Shown here piece by piece: positions 50,154 to 58,846 of a stretch of DNA of 64,000 nucleotides. Below the pieces are notes generated by a model that was not told where the DNA came from, searched no databases, and worked only from the letters and a program-made list of their open reading frames with translations. Within the stretch, counting starts at the first letter, position 1; the number at the start of each line of letters is the position of its first letter. The DNA is from Acidobacteriaceae bacterium KBS 146 (lineage in GTDB: Bacteria; Acidobacteriota; Terriglobia; Terriglobales; Acidobacteriaceae), in contig JHVA01000001.1 of the NCBI GenBank assembly GCA_000688615.1, positions 3,658,001 to 3,722,000 on the forward strand. Reading direction: 5' to 3'. The position numbers and the translations under genes were made by a program.

Positions 50154-51353
50154 ATCGCGGTCCCTTCAGCTCGTGAACGGTGGACGCCTGGCTCTGATGA
50201 AGAGCGGGCAGCCGTCCTGAGCGAGCTTGAGCAGGTGCTCGCCAGCCCGCAATTTGTAAACAGCAAGCGCTACCCAGCCTTCCTTCGCTACGTTGTCGAG
50301 CAGACTTTGCTTGGGCACGGAGACGAACTGAAGGAACGGACGGTGGGAGTCGAAGTGTTTGGTCGGCGTCCAGACTATGACACCAATCTGGATACGGTGG
50401 TTCGATATTCGGCGGGCGAGGTCCGGAAACGACTAGCGCTGCACTATCAAGAGATTCCGGACACTCCCGTTCAAATTCGACTGATAAGCAGATCCTATAA
50501 GGCCGAATTTTTGCGGATCACAGAAGCGCCTGCACCGCTGCCATTGGAAGACCCTGAGCCAGTTCTTCCGGAGCGGATGGCAGAACAAGAAGCGATACGT
50601 CCTGGAAGACGGCGATTTCTTTTAGGTGCGGCTGGTGCGCTTGCAGTTGCGGGGACTGGCGCCGGCTGGTATTGGTGGCATAGTCGTGAGGATTCGCTGA
50701 CCCGCTTCTGGAAGCCTCTGCTAACGCCCAAGGCGCCTGTGCTTCTGGGAGTGGGAGGCGTGACCTTTACTCCCAATACGCATAGCGGAACCGAACCTGC
50801 TGCCGATGGGCTTCCGGTCAATCCGTATTTGTCGTTTGAAAATGGACTAGCGATGGGGAGAGTTGCGTCGATTGTGAACGCTCAGGGTGGAGAGTATCGG
50901 ATCCAGGCATCGGCCAATTTGACGCTGGCACAGATTCGCGAGAATCCAACCGTTTTGATTGGAGCCTATAACAATGAGTGGGCTCGTCGGATGGTCAATT
51001 CTTTGCGGTTTCATTTTCTCGCTCATCCGGACGAGAAGATTGTGGATGCTCAGGATCCCAACCGGCTCTGGGCGAGAGACAGCACTTCTTCTTTTGGCAA
51101 TGAGCCAGACTATGCGCTGGTGGCCCGGTTTCGAAATCCTTCCACCAGAAGCATGGTCGTGGTTCTTGCCGGTCTTCAGCGATTCGGCACCGATGCTGCT
51201 TCCCAGTTTGTAACCTCGCCAACGCTTATGGACGACTTTAGCCGTCAGGCCGGAGCGGGTTGGGAGAGTAAGAATCTGGAAGTCATTCTGAAGGTAGAAG
51301 TTATTAATGGACGCGCCGGCGCGCCGACCATTGAGGCGATTCATCTCTGGTGA
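50151..51353 (+). CDS. Membrane-anchored regulator-like protein (acidobacterial type)
   Basis: The 400-aa protein starts with a helical DNA-binding-like domain (about 15-125) common in Acidobacteriota: SPQFVNSKRYPAFLRYVVEQ, LKERTVGVEVFGRRPDYDTNLDTVVRYSAGEVRKRLALHY. A linker leads to one membrane segment (RRRFLLGAAGALAVAGTGAGWYWW), then a periplasmic alpha/beta region with FGNEPDYALVARF and SMVVVLAGLQRFGTDAASQFV. This resembles a CadC/ToxR-like layout, sensing outside and binding DNA inside. It probably controls the divergent alginate lyase-receptor operon. Confidence 0.65.
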   Translation: MIAVPSARERWTPGSDEERAAVLSELEQVLASPQFVNSKRYPAFLRYVVEQTLLGHGDELKERTVGVEVFGRRPDYDTNLDTVVRYSAGEVRKRLALHYQEIPDTPVQIRLISRSYKAEFLRITEAPAPLPLEDPEPVLPERMAEQEAIRPGRRRFLLGAAGALAVAGTGAGWYWWHSREDSLTRFWKPLLTPKAPVLLGVGGVTFTPNTHSGTEPAADGLPVNPYLSFENGLAMGRVASIVNAQGGEYRIQASANLTLAQIRENPTVLIGAYNNEWARRMVNSLRFHFLAHPDEKIVDAQDPNRLWARDSTSSFGNEPDYALVARFRNPSTRSMVVVLAGLQRFGTDAASQFVTSPTLMDDFSRQAGAGWESKNLEVILKVEVINGRAGAPTIEAIHLW

Positions 51354-51384
51354 AGCTAGGTTCTTTGGGTGAAGCCAGCTTCGT

Positions 51385-51585
51385 TTAGAAGGTGACTCGC
51401 AGTCCGAGTTGGACGGTTTGGGGCAGATTGGCTTGTGAGGTGAAGGTTCCAAAGGCCGCGCTGGTGGGCGACAGGTTTGGCGCTGCGAAGGGGATGGCTC
51501 TGGGAAGAATTGATCTCGCATCGCGAAATGAATGTGTTGAAAACTGAGTAAAAGGAAAAGAAGGTTGTTGGGCATAACGACCCAC
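51385..51585 (-). pseudogene. C-terminal remnant of a TonB-dependent receptor
   Basis: On the minus strand the last 60 residues read RDARSILPRAIPFAAPNLSPTSAAFGTFTSQANLPQTVQLGLRVTF, given here only by its parts: an FGTFTSQANLPQTVQ segment and a GLRVTF end. This is a classic final strand of Oar-like receptors. No barrel or plug sequence lies upstream (51586-51764). A deletion has left only the 3' end, in the gap between two plus-strand genes. Confidence 0.65.
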
Positions 51586-51764
51586 CGGCGAGTCTGGTTA
51601 AGCTCATCAGAGGTGGATATTGTTGTTAGTGACCGTGATCACGATATGAGATGAGAGTTGAAGGCCGTCTCTCCTGGCTGACGTGACGGGAAGAGTATGC
51701 AAGGTTAGAGGCAGGCGAGGGCTTTCTGATCGAAGGTGTTCCTAAGAATTCGGACGACGACCTG

Positions 51765-54700
51765 GTGGCGAAAGGTTCTTCTTTCATCTCCTCGGAGGTG
51801 TGTTGTGAGCGCGAGGTGTCCAGCCGGTTGTGGCCAAGGTTGTTCCTGACAAGGTGGCTTCTTGGAAGTTTCATAATCGTTTCTTCGTGGACGCTTCATG
51901 CGCAGACGGGCAGTACCACGAGTGAATTCCATCAGGAGATCTCTCGAGGGATTCCTGTCTCGTACATGGCTCGAGAAGATGGATTCCTTACGCTTGTTCT
52001 TGAGGATCAAGCAGGCAACAGGATCAAAAACCTGGCTTTTGATCGCCCGGTGCACAGGGGCAACAACCTTATTGAATGGGACGGGACGACTTTGCGAGGA
52101 GTGGCTGATCCCGGACGCTACCATGTGCGAGGAATCTTTCATCGGGAGATCACGCCACATCTTGAATATTCGATTTACTCCCCTGGCAGCCCGCCGTGGC
52201 CGACCGCCGACGGTACTGGAGCGTGGCTAGCTGACCACACGGCACCGGCCTCGGCGCTGTTTTTACCGCAAGGGAGCCCCTGGCCGACGAAGTCGGCTGA
52301 GCCCGAGGTCCTCCTTGGAGCTGATGCTGCGGAGGCTGGCCATGCGTTGATGTGGGTAGACCTGAACGGACGCAAACTCGGAGGCACTAAGATTCGTGGA
52401 TGGAACGGCGGCATTGCGCTGGCACGCGATATTGGCCCTTCTAAGAATCCGAACGATGTCGCATATACCGTGTACGTTGTAAATCCGAGCCGCGATTTTG
52501 GTGTTAAAGATCCGGGTGGGCTGCAGGTTTACGCCATCACGAAGACAGGACTGACACCGATCGACAAGGTGGTCGGCGGCATTCAGATGCATGATGCGTT
52601 TCGTCAGCTTGTTGGGTTGACGGCCTACAACGGACTTCTGCTGTTATCGAATCCTGCAGCAAACGAGATCATTGCGTTCGACGTACGTGATGGTGCCCAT
52701 CCCGCTTTTGCACGCTTCAAAGTGCCTCACGTAGGAGCGATCGCCTTCGAACCGGATGGCCATCTGCTGGTGAGCACGGACGGAGCGATTATGCGCTGCA
52801 ACGTGCAAAACGACTGGCATATGGTTCGTCTTACGGCCGAGCATGTATTGGTGCCATCGTCGCTTCTGGAAGTGCCCAAGCAGATGATTGAGGACAAGGG
52901 GGAGATCTATGTAACGGATTGGGGAAATAGTCACCAAGTCAAGGTATTCGATGCAGAGTCGGGCAAACGGCTGCGGGTCATCGGCCGGCCAGGGGGACCG
53001 CAGATCGGTGACTATGACGAACTGCGAATGGCGCATCCGATGGGCATGGCGGTTGATTCGAACGGTGTTCTTTGGGTCGCAGAGGAGGATTATCTGCCCA
53101 AGAGAATCAGCCGGTGGGATGCAATGACCGGACGATTTCTGAACGCGTGGTACGGCCCAACACAATATGGAGGAGGCGGGTTCGTCGATCCGCATGACCT
53201 GACCCGGGCTTACTATCCTTCGATAGGAAATCCCGGGAGCATGGGTCTGCTGGAGTTCAAGGTGGATCCGGCCCGTGGCAGCTCGCGGTTAACTGCGGTT
53301 CGTTATCGATATCCTGACCCCTTGAACGATTCCATCAGCTATGGTGGTTATGCGAAGCGGCCCATCTTTTTTCCGAACGATATGATCCCGGTGGGCTCGC
53401 ACGGAGGCATCACTCCGGCACAGACTTTTTACCTGAACGGCCATCAGTATTTCACTGATTCGTACAACACCTATTGGTACAACCAGACACAGGTTGCAAA
53501 CTTGTGGATCTTGCAGGACGGCGTATGTCGTCCGATCGCCTCCGCGGGGTGGGTGGGAACGGGACCCCATCATTGGGAGACATTGGACCTGCCCGAGATC
53601 AAGAAGAAGATTCCAGCTGGAGATCCGAATGGAGTTTTTTTTACGTGGACGGATCGCAATGACGACCACGCGGTTCAGCCGGATGAAGTGCAGTTTTCGC
53701 GACCCCCAGTCGCAGGCTCGGCCGGAGTGGTTATTCAGCAGGATCTTTCGATCATCAGCGGGGGACCTTATCATTTGCCGGTAAGCTCGGTCGATGCCAA
53801 GGGTGTTCCAACGTACGATCTCAGTAAGCTAAAGCTGCTCTCTGATACCCGTGCAGAGGGCGAGGTCGCGATGAGTCCTGACGGATGGTTCGTCGCGGGA
53901 ATGGCGGGCTTCAAAGGGGGACGGCTTCGATGGACGCTGCCAAGTCGAGGCATCTCCACACCACCATCAGGTGCGGGAGATATTGCCGAGCCGAAACGGA
54001 TGCTTGGCTACCCGGTTCGGTCGTCGCGCGGCCAGGCGGGATATATGGTTGCTCGCTATTCCTACATGGGAGAGATCTACGTTTACACGACAGATGGGCT
54101 CCTGGTAACGACTCTTGGGGCAGATACGAGGATGGCATCCTTTTGGCCCTACCGAGAACAAAAGCGGGGAATGGAGATTTCGCACCTGAGCTTCGACGCG
54201 GAGCACTTCTGGCCGTTTATGTTTTCGGTGAATGATGGGAATGTTTATCTGGCTGTAGGGAAGTGGCACACCTCAATTGTGCGACTCGATGGACTGGATT
54301 CAGTAGAACGTGTTGATCTGGGGACGATTGAGGCAACCAGTGCTGCGATTGCAGCGGCAGAGCCTTTGCGCAGAGAGGTTGAGCATCGGTCCACTCTTCG
54401 TAACGAAGTGACCGTCCAGACAGTAACGGATCGTCGAGATTTGAACTTCAGCGCGTGGCCTGCGAAGGAATGGGCTGCTATCAGCAAGAACTGCTCCTTC
54501 CAACTCGGCTCTGACGGGAAGAATCTGATCGTTGCGTATCGGACCGATCAGCCAGAGTTGCTGCGGAACTCCGCAACAGAATTCCCCTTCGCATTTACGC
54601 AAGGCGGAGGTTTGGACCTGATGCTGCGAACGACCGGCGAGAGCGATGCGAGGCAGCCGATGGTTGGTGATCTTCGTTTATTTGTTACGAAGCGTAACGG

Positions 54701-55046
54701 AACGCCTTTGGCAGTCCTTTATCGACAACGCACACGCGAGTCCGGCAGTCGTGTCACGTTTGCTTCCCCAGTGGGAGAAGAGACGTTTGACGACGTTCGA
54801 GATGTAAGTCAGTGGGTGAGACTCGATTCTGATGGAGGTAACTATACGATCTCCGTCCCCTTGTCGCTGCTAGGTCTTGACTCTTCGAAGGGTAAGATTT
54901 ATCGAGGCGATGCAGGCATTGTGTTGAGCGATGGAGTTCGTGCGCGTGCGAGGATGTATTGGCACAACAAGTCCGACTCCATGACTGCCGATGTGCCAAG
55001 CGAGGCGCGGTTGAATCCAAGTCAGTGGGGATTGTTCAAGTTCTGA
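51765..55046 (+). CDS. Large secreted protein with NHL-like propeller and CBM9-like C-terminus
   Basis: The protein is up to 1093 aa, with an export signal near 30-47 (LLGSFIIVSSWTLHAQ), so the true start may be a downstream GTG. A FlgD-like Ig segment (YMAREDGFLTLVLEDQAGNRIKNLAFDRPVHRGNNLIEWDG) is followed by repeated beta-propeller blades (GEIYVTDWGNSHQVKVFDAESGKRLRVIG; MGMAVDSNGVLWVAEED). The last 200 residues resemble a CBM9-type domain (LNFSAWPAKEWAAI..., DVSQWVRLDSDGGNYTISVPLSLLGL). Likely binds or processes extracellular glycans. No catalytic family identified. Confidence 0.65.
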   Translation: MAKGSSFISSEVCCEREVSSRLWPRLFLTRWLLGSFIIVSSWTLHAQTGSTTSEFHQEISRGIPVSYMAREDGFLTLVLEDQAGNRIKNLAFDRPVHRGNNLIEWDGTTLRGVADPGRYHVRGIFHREITPHLEYSIYSPGSPPWPTADGTGAWLADHTAPASALFLPQGSPWPTKSAEPEVLLGADAAEAGHALMWVDLNGRKLGGTKIRGWNGGIALARDIGPSKNPNDVAYTVYVVNPSRDFGVKDPGGLQVYAITKTGLTPIDKVVGGIQMHDAFRQLVGLTAYNGLLLLSNPAANEIIAFDVRDGAHPAFARFKVPHVGAIAFEPDGHLLVSTDGAIMRCNVQNDWHMVRLTAEHVLVPSSLLEVPKQMIEDKGEIYVTDWGNSHQVKVFDAESGKRLRVIGRPGGPQIGDYDELRMAHPMGMAVDSNGVLWVAEEDYLPKRISRWDAMTGRFLNAWYGPTQYGGGGFVDPHDLTRAYYPSIGNPGSMGLLEFKVDPARGSSRLTAVRYRYPDPLNDSISYGGYAKRPIFFPNDMIPVGSHGGITPAQTFYLNGHQYFTDSYNTYWYNQTQVANLWILQDGVCRPIASAGWVGTGPHHWETLDLPEIKKKIPAGDPNGVFFTWTDRNDDHAVQPDEVQFSRPPVAGSAGVVIQQDLSIISGGPYHLPVSSVDAKGVPTYDLSKLKLLSDTRAEGEVAMSPDGWFVAGMAGFKGGRLRWTLPSRGISTPPSGAGDIAEPKRMLGYPVRSSRGQAGYMVARYSYMGEIYVYTTDGLLVTTLGADTRMASFWPYREQKRGMEISHLSFDAEHFWPFMFSVNDGNVYLAVGKWHTSIVRLDGLDSVERVDLGTIEATSAAIAAAEPLRREVEHRSTLRNEVTVQTVTDRRDLNFSAWPAKEWAAISKNCSFQLGSDGKNLIVAYRTDQPELLRNSATEFPFAFTQGGGLDLMLRTTGESDARQPMVGDLRLFVTKRNGTPLAVLYRQRTRESGSRVTFASPVGEETFDDVRDVSQWVRLDSDGGNYTISVPLSLLGLDSSKGKIYRGDAGIVLSDGVRARARMYWHNKSDSMTADVPSEARLNPSQWGLFKF

Positions 55047-55077
55047 AACAGAAGGATTAGCGACGCGCCGGTTTCGT

Positions 55078-55833
55078 TTACAAGCGGACTGGCAATTGCG
55101 CAAGCAGGCCGCCATCGACACGATAAGACGCTCCGGTAATAAAGGATGCATGATCGCTGAGTAGAAAGGCGATCAGGTTTGCGATCTCACTTGCCTGCCC
55201 AACGCGCCCAACCGGATGGTTGTTTCCCCATTGCTGTAGCAGTTGTTCCGATTGATCTGCGCCACCAAATAGCTCGGCGGAAGAGCGCACCATTGGGGTA
55301 TCTACGGTTCCGGGAAGTACAGTATTGACCCGGATCTTGTTTTCAGCGTGATCGATCGCCATAGCCCGGGCGAGCGCCTCCAGAGCGCCTTTGCTGGCAG
55401 CATAGGCGGCTACACCTGTCTGGCAGGCAAGTGCCTGAACCGACGAGACCAAGACGATCGCGCCCCCTTTCGTCATCTCTGGGATGGCTGCCTTGCATGC
55501 CAGAAACGCACCGCGCGTGTTGATCTGCTGGACAAGATCGTATTCGTCAATGGGCGTGCTTACAACCGAGCCATACCGTTGGATACCAGCGCTGTAAACG
55601 AGCCCATCCAGAGCCATGAGTTGGGTAGCAGTGCTAACGGCTCGCTCTACCTCGGTGGCGCTCCGCACATCGCAGGAGACATACTGAACTGCATCGTTGA
55701 AATCGTAGAGAGGCGCGTTCACGTCGGCGATAGTGAGGTGTACTCCGTTGTTGTAAAGTAGCTGCGCCGTTGCGAGACCAATTCCCGAGGCACCACCGTA
55801 GATAAGAATATTTTTCATGCCCGAGATATGCAT
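55078..55833 (-). CDS. SDR oxidoreductase, probable D-mannonate/uronate dehydrogenase
   Basis: The 251-aa short-chain dehydrogenase has GGASGIG at 13-19, IADVN after the second strand, SAG near 81-83, catalytic Ser131, Tyr144 and Lys148 (YAASK), and VDGG near the end. Its ATG lies 3 bp after the stop of uxuA, so they form one operon. In hexuronate pathways mannonate dehydratase works with a fructuronate reductase, which in some bacteria is an SDR. That role is inferred from context; a keto-deoxygluconate dehydrogenase is possible too. Confidence 0.75.
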   Translation of the reverse strand: MHISGMKNILIYGGASGIGLATAQLLYNNGVHLTIADVNAPLYDFNDAVQYVSCDVRSATEVERAVSTATQLMALDGLVYSAGIQRYGSVVSTPIDEYDLVQQINTRGAFLACKAAIPEMTKGGAIVLVSSVQALACQTGVAAYAASKGALEALARAMAIDHAENKIRVNTVLPGTVDTPMVRSSAELFGGADQSEQLLQQWGNNHPVGRVGQASEIANLIAFLLSDHASFITGASYRVDGGLLAQLPVRL

Positions 55834-55836
55834 CCT

Positions 55837-57039
55837 CTACTCCATCTTCCTTAGAAGCCGTTCTGCCATAAAAAGGGCTCCACGCAATTCAGCCAACCCG
55901 CGCAGGCGGCCGATGGCGGGATACCCTGGCGATGCTGCCCGCTCCCGGTCGTTGAGAAGTTCCTGACCGTGATCCGCTCGAAAGGGTAGGGGGAAGTGAA
56001 TGCCCTCCGATCTCCGGCGATGATCTTCCTTGACTATTTCGATCATGAGGCCGATCAGATCGGCATCACCTTCCAGATGAGGTGCCTCCCAGAAACTTTC
56101 TGGAAGGTTGGATGAGAGAGAGGGTTCCCTCTGTGTGGAGCGCAAATGAAAAAAACCTACTCGAGGAGCGAAGGTGCGAATCATCGAGTGAAGGTCATTG
56201 TCGGCTCTGACTCCGAGTGCGCCAGTGCAAAACGTGAGTGAGTTTGCGCTTCCCGGATACTGGTTAAGGACCCAAGCAAGATCGGCCGCGGTACTGACAA
56301 TGCGAGGCAAGCCCAATAAAGGACGAGGTGGATCGTCGGGATGAATGCAGAGACTGACCCCGAGCTCTTGCGCTACGGGGCAGACTATCTTGAGAAACTC
56401 GCCAAGGTTGTTACGCAGATCACCCTCAGAAACTTCGGCGTAGGATGCGAGAAGATCGCGTACTTGCTGCAGGGTGAATGTCCCGTTGCCTCCTGGTAGC
56501 CCCTGCAGAATTGTTTGTTGAAGTTCGTCGGCCTCTGATTGCGATCTTTGATGAAGGTAGGCGCGCGCGGCACGGCTGCAGTCTTCTCCCCATTCCTTCT
56601 CTGCATTCCTGCGATTGAGCATGCAGATGTCGAAAGCTGCAAATGCGGTGGCATCAAAACGCGTGGTGAAGCCCCCTCCAGGGGCAGGTTCGTGCAGGTG
56701 GGTACGCATCCAGCTGAAAAGTGGCATCCAGTTATAGGCGACGGTCCGAATACCGCAAGCCGCGAGGTTTCGAATTGTTTGCACGAAGTTATCGAGGTGC
56801 CGCTGCCACCCCGGACTGCGTAATTTTATGCACTCGGTAACATCCAGGCTTTCGACAACGGACCATTCCAATCCCTCACGACGGATCTCGTCCCGACGCC
56901 TATGAATTGTCTCAACGGGCCAGACTTCGCCCATCGGGACCTCATGCAGTGCGGTGACAATTCCGGTTGCGCCTGCCTGACGAGCGTCTCGCAATGTGAC
57001 ACGATCGTTCGGGCCAAACCACCGCCAGGTTTGCTCCAT
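55837..57039 (-). CDS. uxuA: Mannonate dehydratase
   Basis: The 400-aa UxuA enzyme starts with MEQTWRWFGPNDRVTLRDARQAGATGIVTALHEVPMGEVW. It then shows WSVVESLDV, TVAYNWMPLFSWMRT, LGVSLCIHPDDPPRPLLGLPRIV (metal ligand His/Asp), VGFFHLRSTQRE and PFRADHGQELL. It converts D-mannonate to 2-keto-3-deoxygluconate with Mn/Fe in glucuronate breakdown. Divergent from the IclR-type/sugar-binding regulator, with TTTTGCA repeats between. Confidence 0.95.
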   Translation of the reverse strand: MEQTWRWFGPNDRVTLRDARQAGATGIVTALHEVPMGEVWPVETIHRRRDEIRREGLEWSVVESLDVTECIKLRSPGWQRHLDNFVQTIRNLAACGIRTVAYNWMPLFSWMRTHLHEPAPGGGFTTRFDATAFAAFDICMLNRRNAEKEWGEDCSRAARAYLHQRSQSEADELQQTILQGLPGGNGTFTLQQVRDLLASYAEVSEGDLRNNLGEFLKIVCPVAQELGVSLCIHPDDPPRPLLGLPRIVSTAADLAWVLNQYPGSANSLTFCTGALGVRADNDLHSMIRTFAPRVGFFHLRSTQREPSLSSNLPESFWEAPHLEGDADLIGLMIEIVKEDHRRRSEGIHFPLPFRADHGQELLNDRERAASPGYPAIGRLRGLAELRGALFMAERLLRKME

Positions 57040-57093
57040 AAATATCGATTACCTTTGGTGGGATGAACGATTCGACAAACGGCTCACTGTGAT

Positions 57094-57237
57094 GTTTTGC
57101 ATAGTTTTGCAGATTTAGTGTACGTTTTCCTTTGCATTTATGAATGTGCTCCAGTGGCCTTCCAATCGTTGGAGAAGATGGTACGCGAAGAGGGCGGCCT
57201 GGTCAGCTGTGTTTTTCTGATTAGATATTGTTTTGCA
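57094..57237. promoter_or_regulatory. GTTTTGCA repeats in uxuA-regulator divergent region
   Basis: GTTTTGCA occurs at 57094-57101 and 57104-57111, ten bases apart (one helical turn), and again at 57230-57237. The site lies 55-200 bp upstream of uxuA and before the regulator gene, a likely operator cluster for that regulator. Confidence 0.45.
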
Positions 57238-57305
57238 ATGCGAGATGCGGTGATGAGTGATTTATACGCAGCGAACGTACTAGAAAGCAGCCCGAGATTC
57301 AGCCT

Positions 57306-58472
57306 ATGAAAAGTCAGCACAGTCGATCGATCGAACAAGGGTCTCAGAAACGTGGATATACGATCCAATCAGTAGTCCGGGCAGCATCGATCCTTCATGC
57401 CTTCCAGTCGACCTCGGAGGTTCTGGATTTACGAGTGATCGCGTCCAGGGTTGGGCTCCACAAAGCGACGGCCTTCCGACTCCTTGAGACTCTGGTAGAG
57501 ACGCAGTTACTCGAAAGAGCGGGCAAACAAGGTTATCGATCACGAGTACAGCCTGTACGATCCAAGCACTACCGTATCGGCTATGCTTCGCAGAGCAATC
57601 TTCTTCCTTTCACTACTACCGTGAGTGAGAGCCTTGTGGTCGCGGCAAACGCTGCCAATATCGATCTGCTTGTCCTTAGTAATGGGTTCAGCCCCCGTGT
57701 TGCCTTACAGAACGCGGAGACCTTTGTCGCGGAGAAGGTGGACCTGGTTGTGGACTCGCAGATCAATGTCGCTGTCGCAGCACAGATTGCAGCGAAATTT
57801 TCTGACGCGCGAATACCATTCATCGCTTTGGATATTCCTCATCCGGGAGCGGTCTATTTTGGCGCGGACAACTATAAAGCCGGCAGGATGGCCGGGAGAC
57901 ACCTCGCCAAATGGGCCGCCAAACACTGGAAGAACGGCCCGGAGCAGGTGGTGCTGTTAGGAGTGGACGCGGCGGGCCCACTCCTGAATGCTCGACTGAC
58001 GGGGGTGATCGACGGAATCAACGAGATCTCTCAGAATGGACACAGCATACCGACCCATCACTACGACACGAAAGGGGGACAGTTTGAAGCGACCCTCGAT
58101 ATTGTGCGAAAGCATCTTCGCCGTAGACGCCCGGAGCGTTGTCTGATTGGGGCCGTGAACGATTCGACCGCACTGGCTGCTTTACAAGCCTTTCGCGAGG
58201 TGGGGCTCGAACGCGCATGTGCTGTTGCCGGCCAGGACGGCAGCCTGGCCGCCAGAGAAGAGATGCGGCGCCCGTTCACTCGATTGGTATGTTCTGTAGC
58301 GTATTTCCCCGAAACATACGGGGCCAAAATCATCCAATTGGCACTCGATGTTCTGAAACATAAACCTGTTGCGCCAGCACTCTTTGTGCAGCACGAGCTG
58401 ATTACGCCACAGAACGTTGACAAAATTTATCCCAATGACAGCTGGATGAAAGCGCGTCCAGACAAGGTTTGA
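57306..58472 (+). CDS. Transcriptional regulator: IclR-type HTH fused to sugar-binding domain
   Basis: The 388-aa protein has an N-terminal IclR-like winged helix (about 18-85): YTIQSVVRAASILHAFQSTSEVLDLRVIASRVGLHKATAFRLLETLVETQLLERA is summarised by its HTH VGLHKATAFRLLETL. In place of the IclR effector domain it has a periplasmic-binding-protein fold of the ribose/LacI type (about 100-375): VDLVVDSQINVAVAAQIA, IPFIALDIPHPGAVYFGADNYKAGRMAG, VNDSTALAALQAF and AVAGQDGS. It probably senses a sugar or uronate and controls uxuA-SDR and perhaps the next TonB receptor. Confidence 0.82.
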   Translation: MKSQHSRSIEQGSQKRGYTIQSVVRAASILHAFQSTSEVLDLRVIASRVGLHKATAFRLLETLVETQLLERAGKQGYRSRVQPVRSKHYRIGYASQSNLLPFTTTVSESLVVAANAANIDLLVLSNGFSPRVALQNAETFVAEKVDLVVDSQINVAVAAQIAAKFSDARIPFIALDIPHPGAVYFGADNYKAGRMAGRHLAKWAAKHWKNGPEQVVLLGVDAAGPLLNARLTGVIDGINEISQNGHSIPTHHYDTKGGQFEATLDIVRKHLRRRRPERCLIGAVNDSTALAALQAFREVGLERACAVAGQDGSLAAREEMRRPFTRLVCSVAYFPETYGAKIIQLALDVLKHKPVAPALFVQHELITPQNVDKIYPNDSWMKARPDKV

Positions 58473-58846
58473 GAGTGAGTCAGGGCTCCGACTCACACGC
58501 TTCGTCTATAGAAGTATGTTTCGTAATATGAGACACGCATAACTGCAAAAGATAGCTTCTCTAGACGAGCTATTTATTCTTTGTTTCCCCCATTAGAGCC
58601 GTTAGTGGCCACTATTTAGCTCCGGTGTTGCCTATTTAGAACCGCCATGATGTGCGGATACCGTATCGCGATGTGAGACGAAACCGGTCATCCACCAAAG
58701 TCCTCATTGCACAATTGACACCCGCTTCGAAGCTCACATACAAAGCTGCTCGGAACTCATCGTACGAAATCTTGAACGGCTCAACGGACTGATGCCATCG
58801 CACCCAGTCGATTGCCAGACAGGCCAGTACGACAGTAGGAGGCATT
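58473..58846. other. Intergenic region between regulator and TonB receptor
   Basis: A small hairpin (GTGAGTC/GACTCAC, 58475-58496) just after the regulator stop could be a weak terminator. A 69-codon minus-strand frame (58636-58845) shows no family and is not called. The rest looks like spacer and promoter. Confidence 0.4.

Noticed and set aside
58636..58845. 69-codon minus-strand frame upstream of the third TonB receptor
   Set aside because: No family or ribosome site seen; it occupies the probable promoter region.
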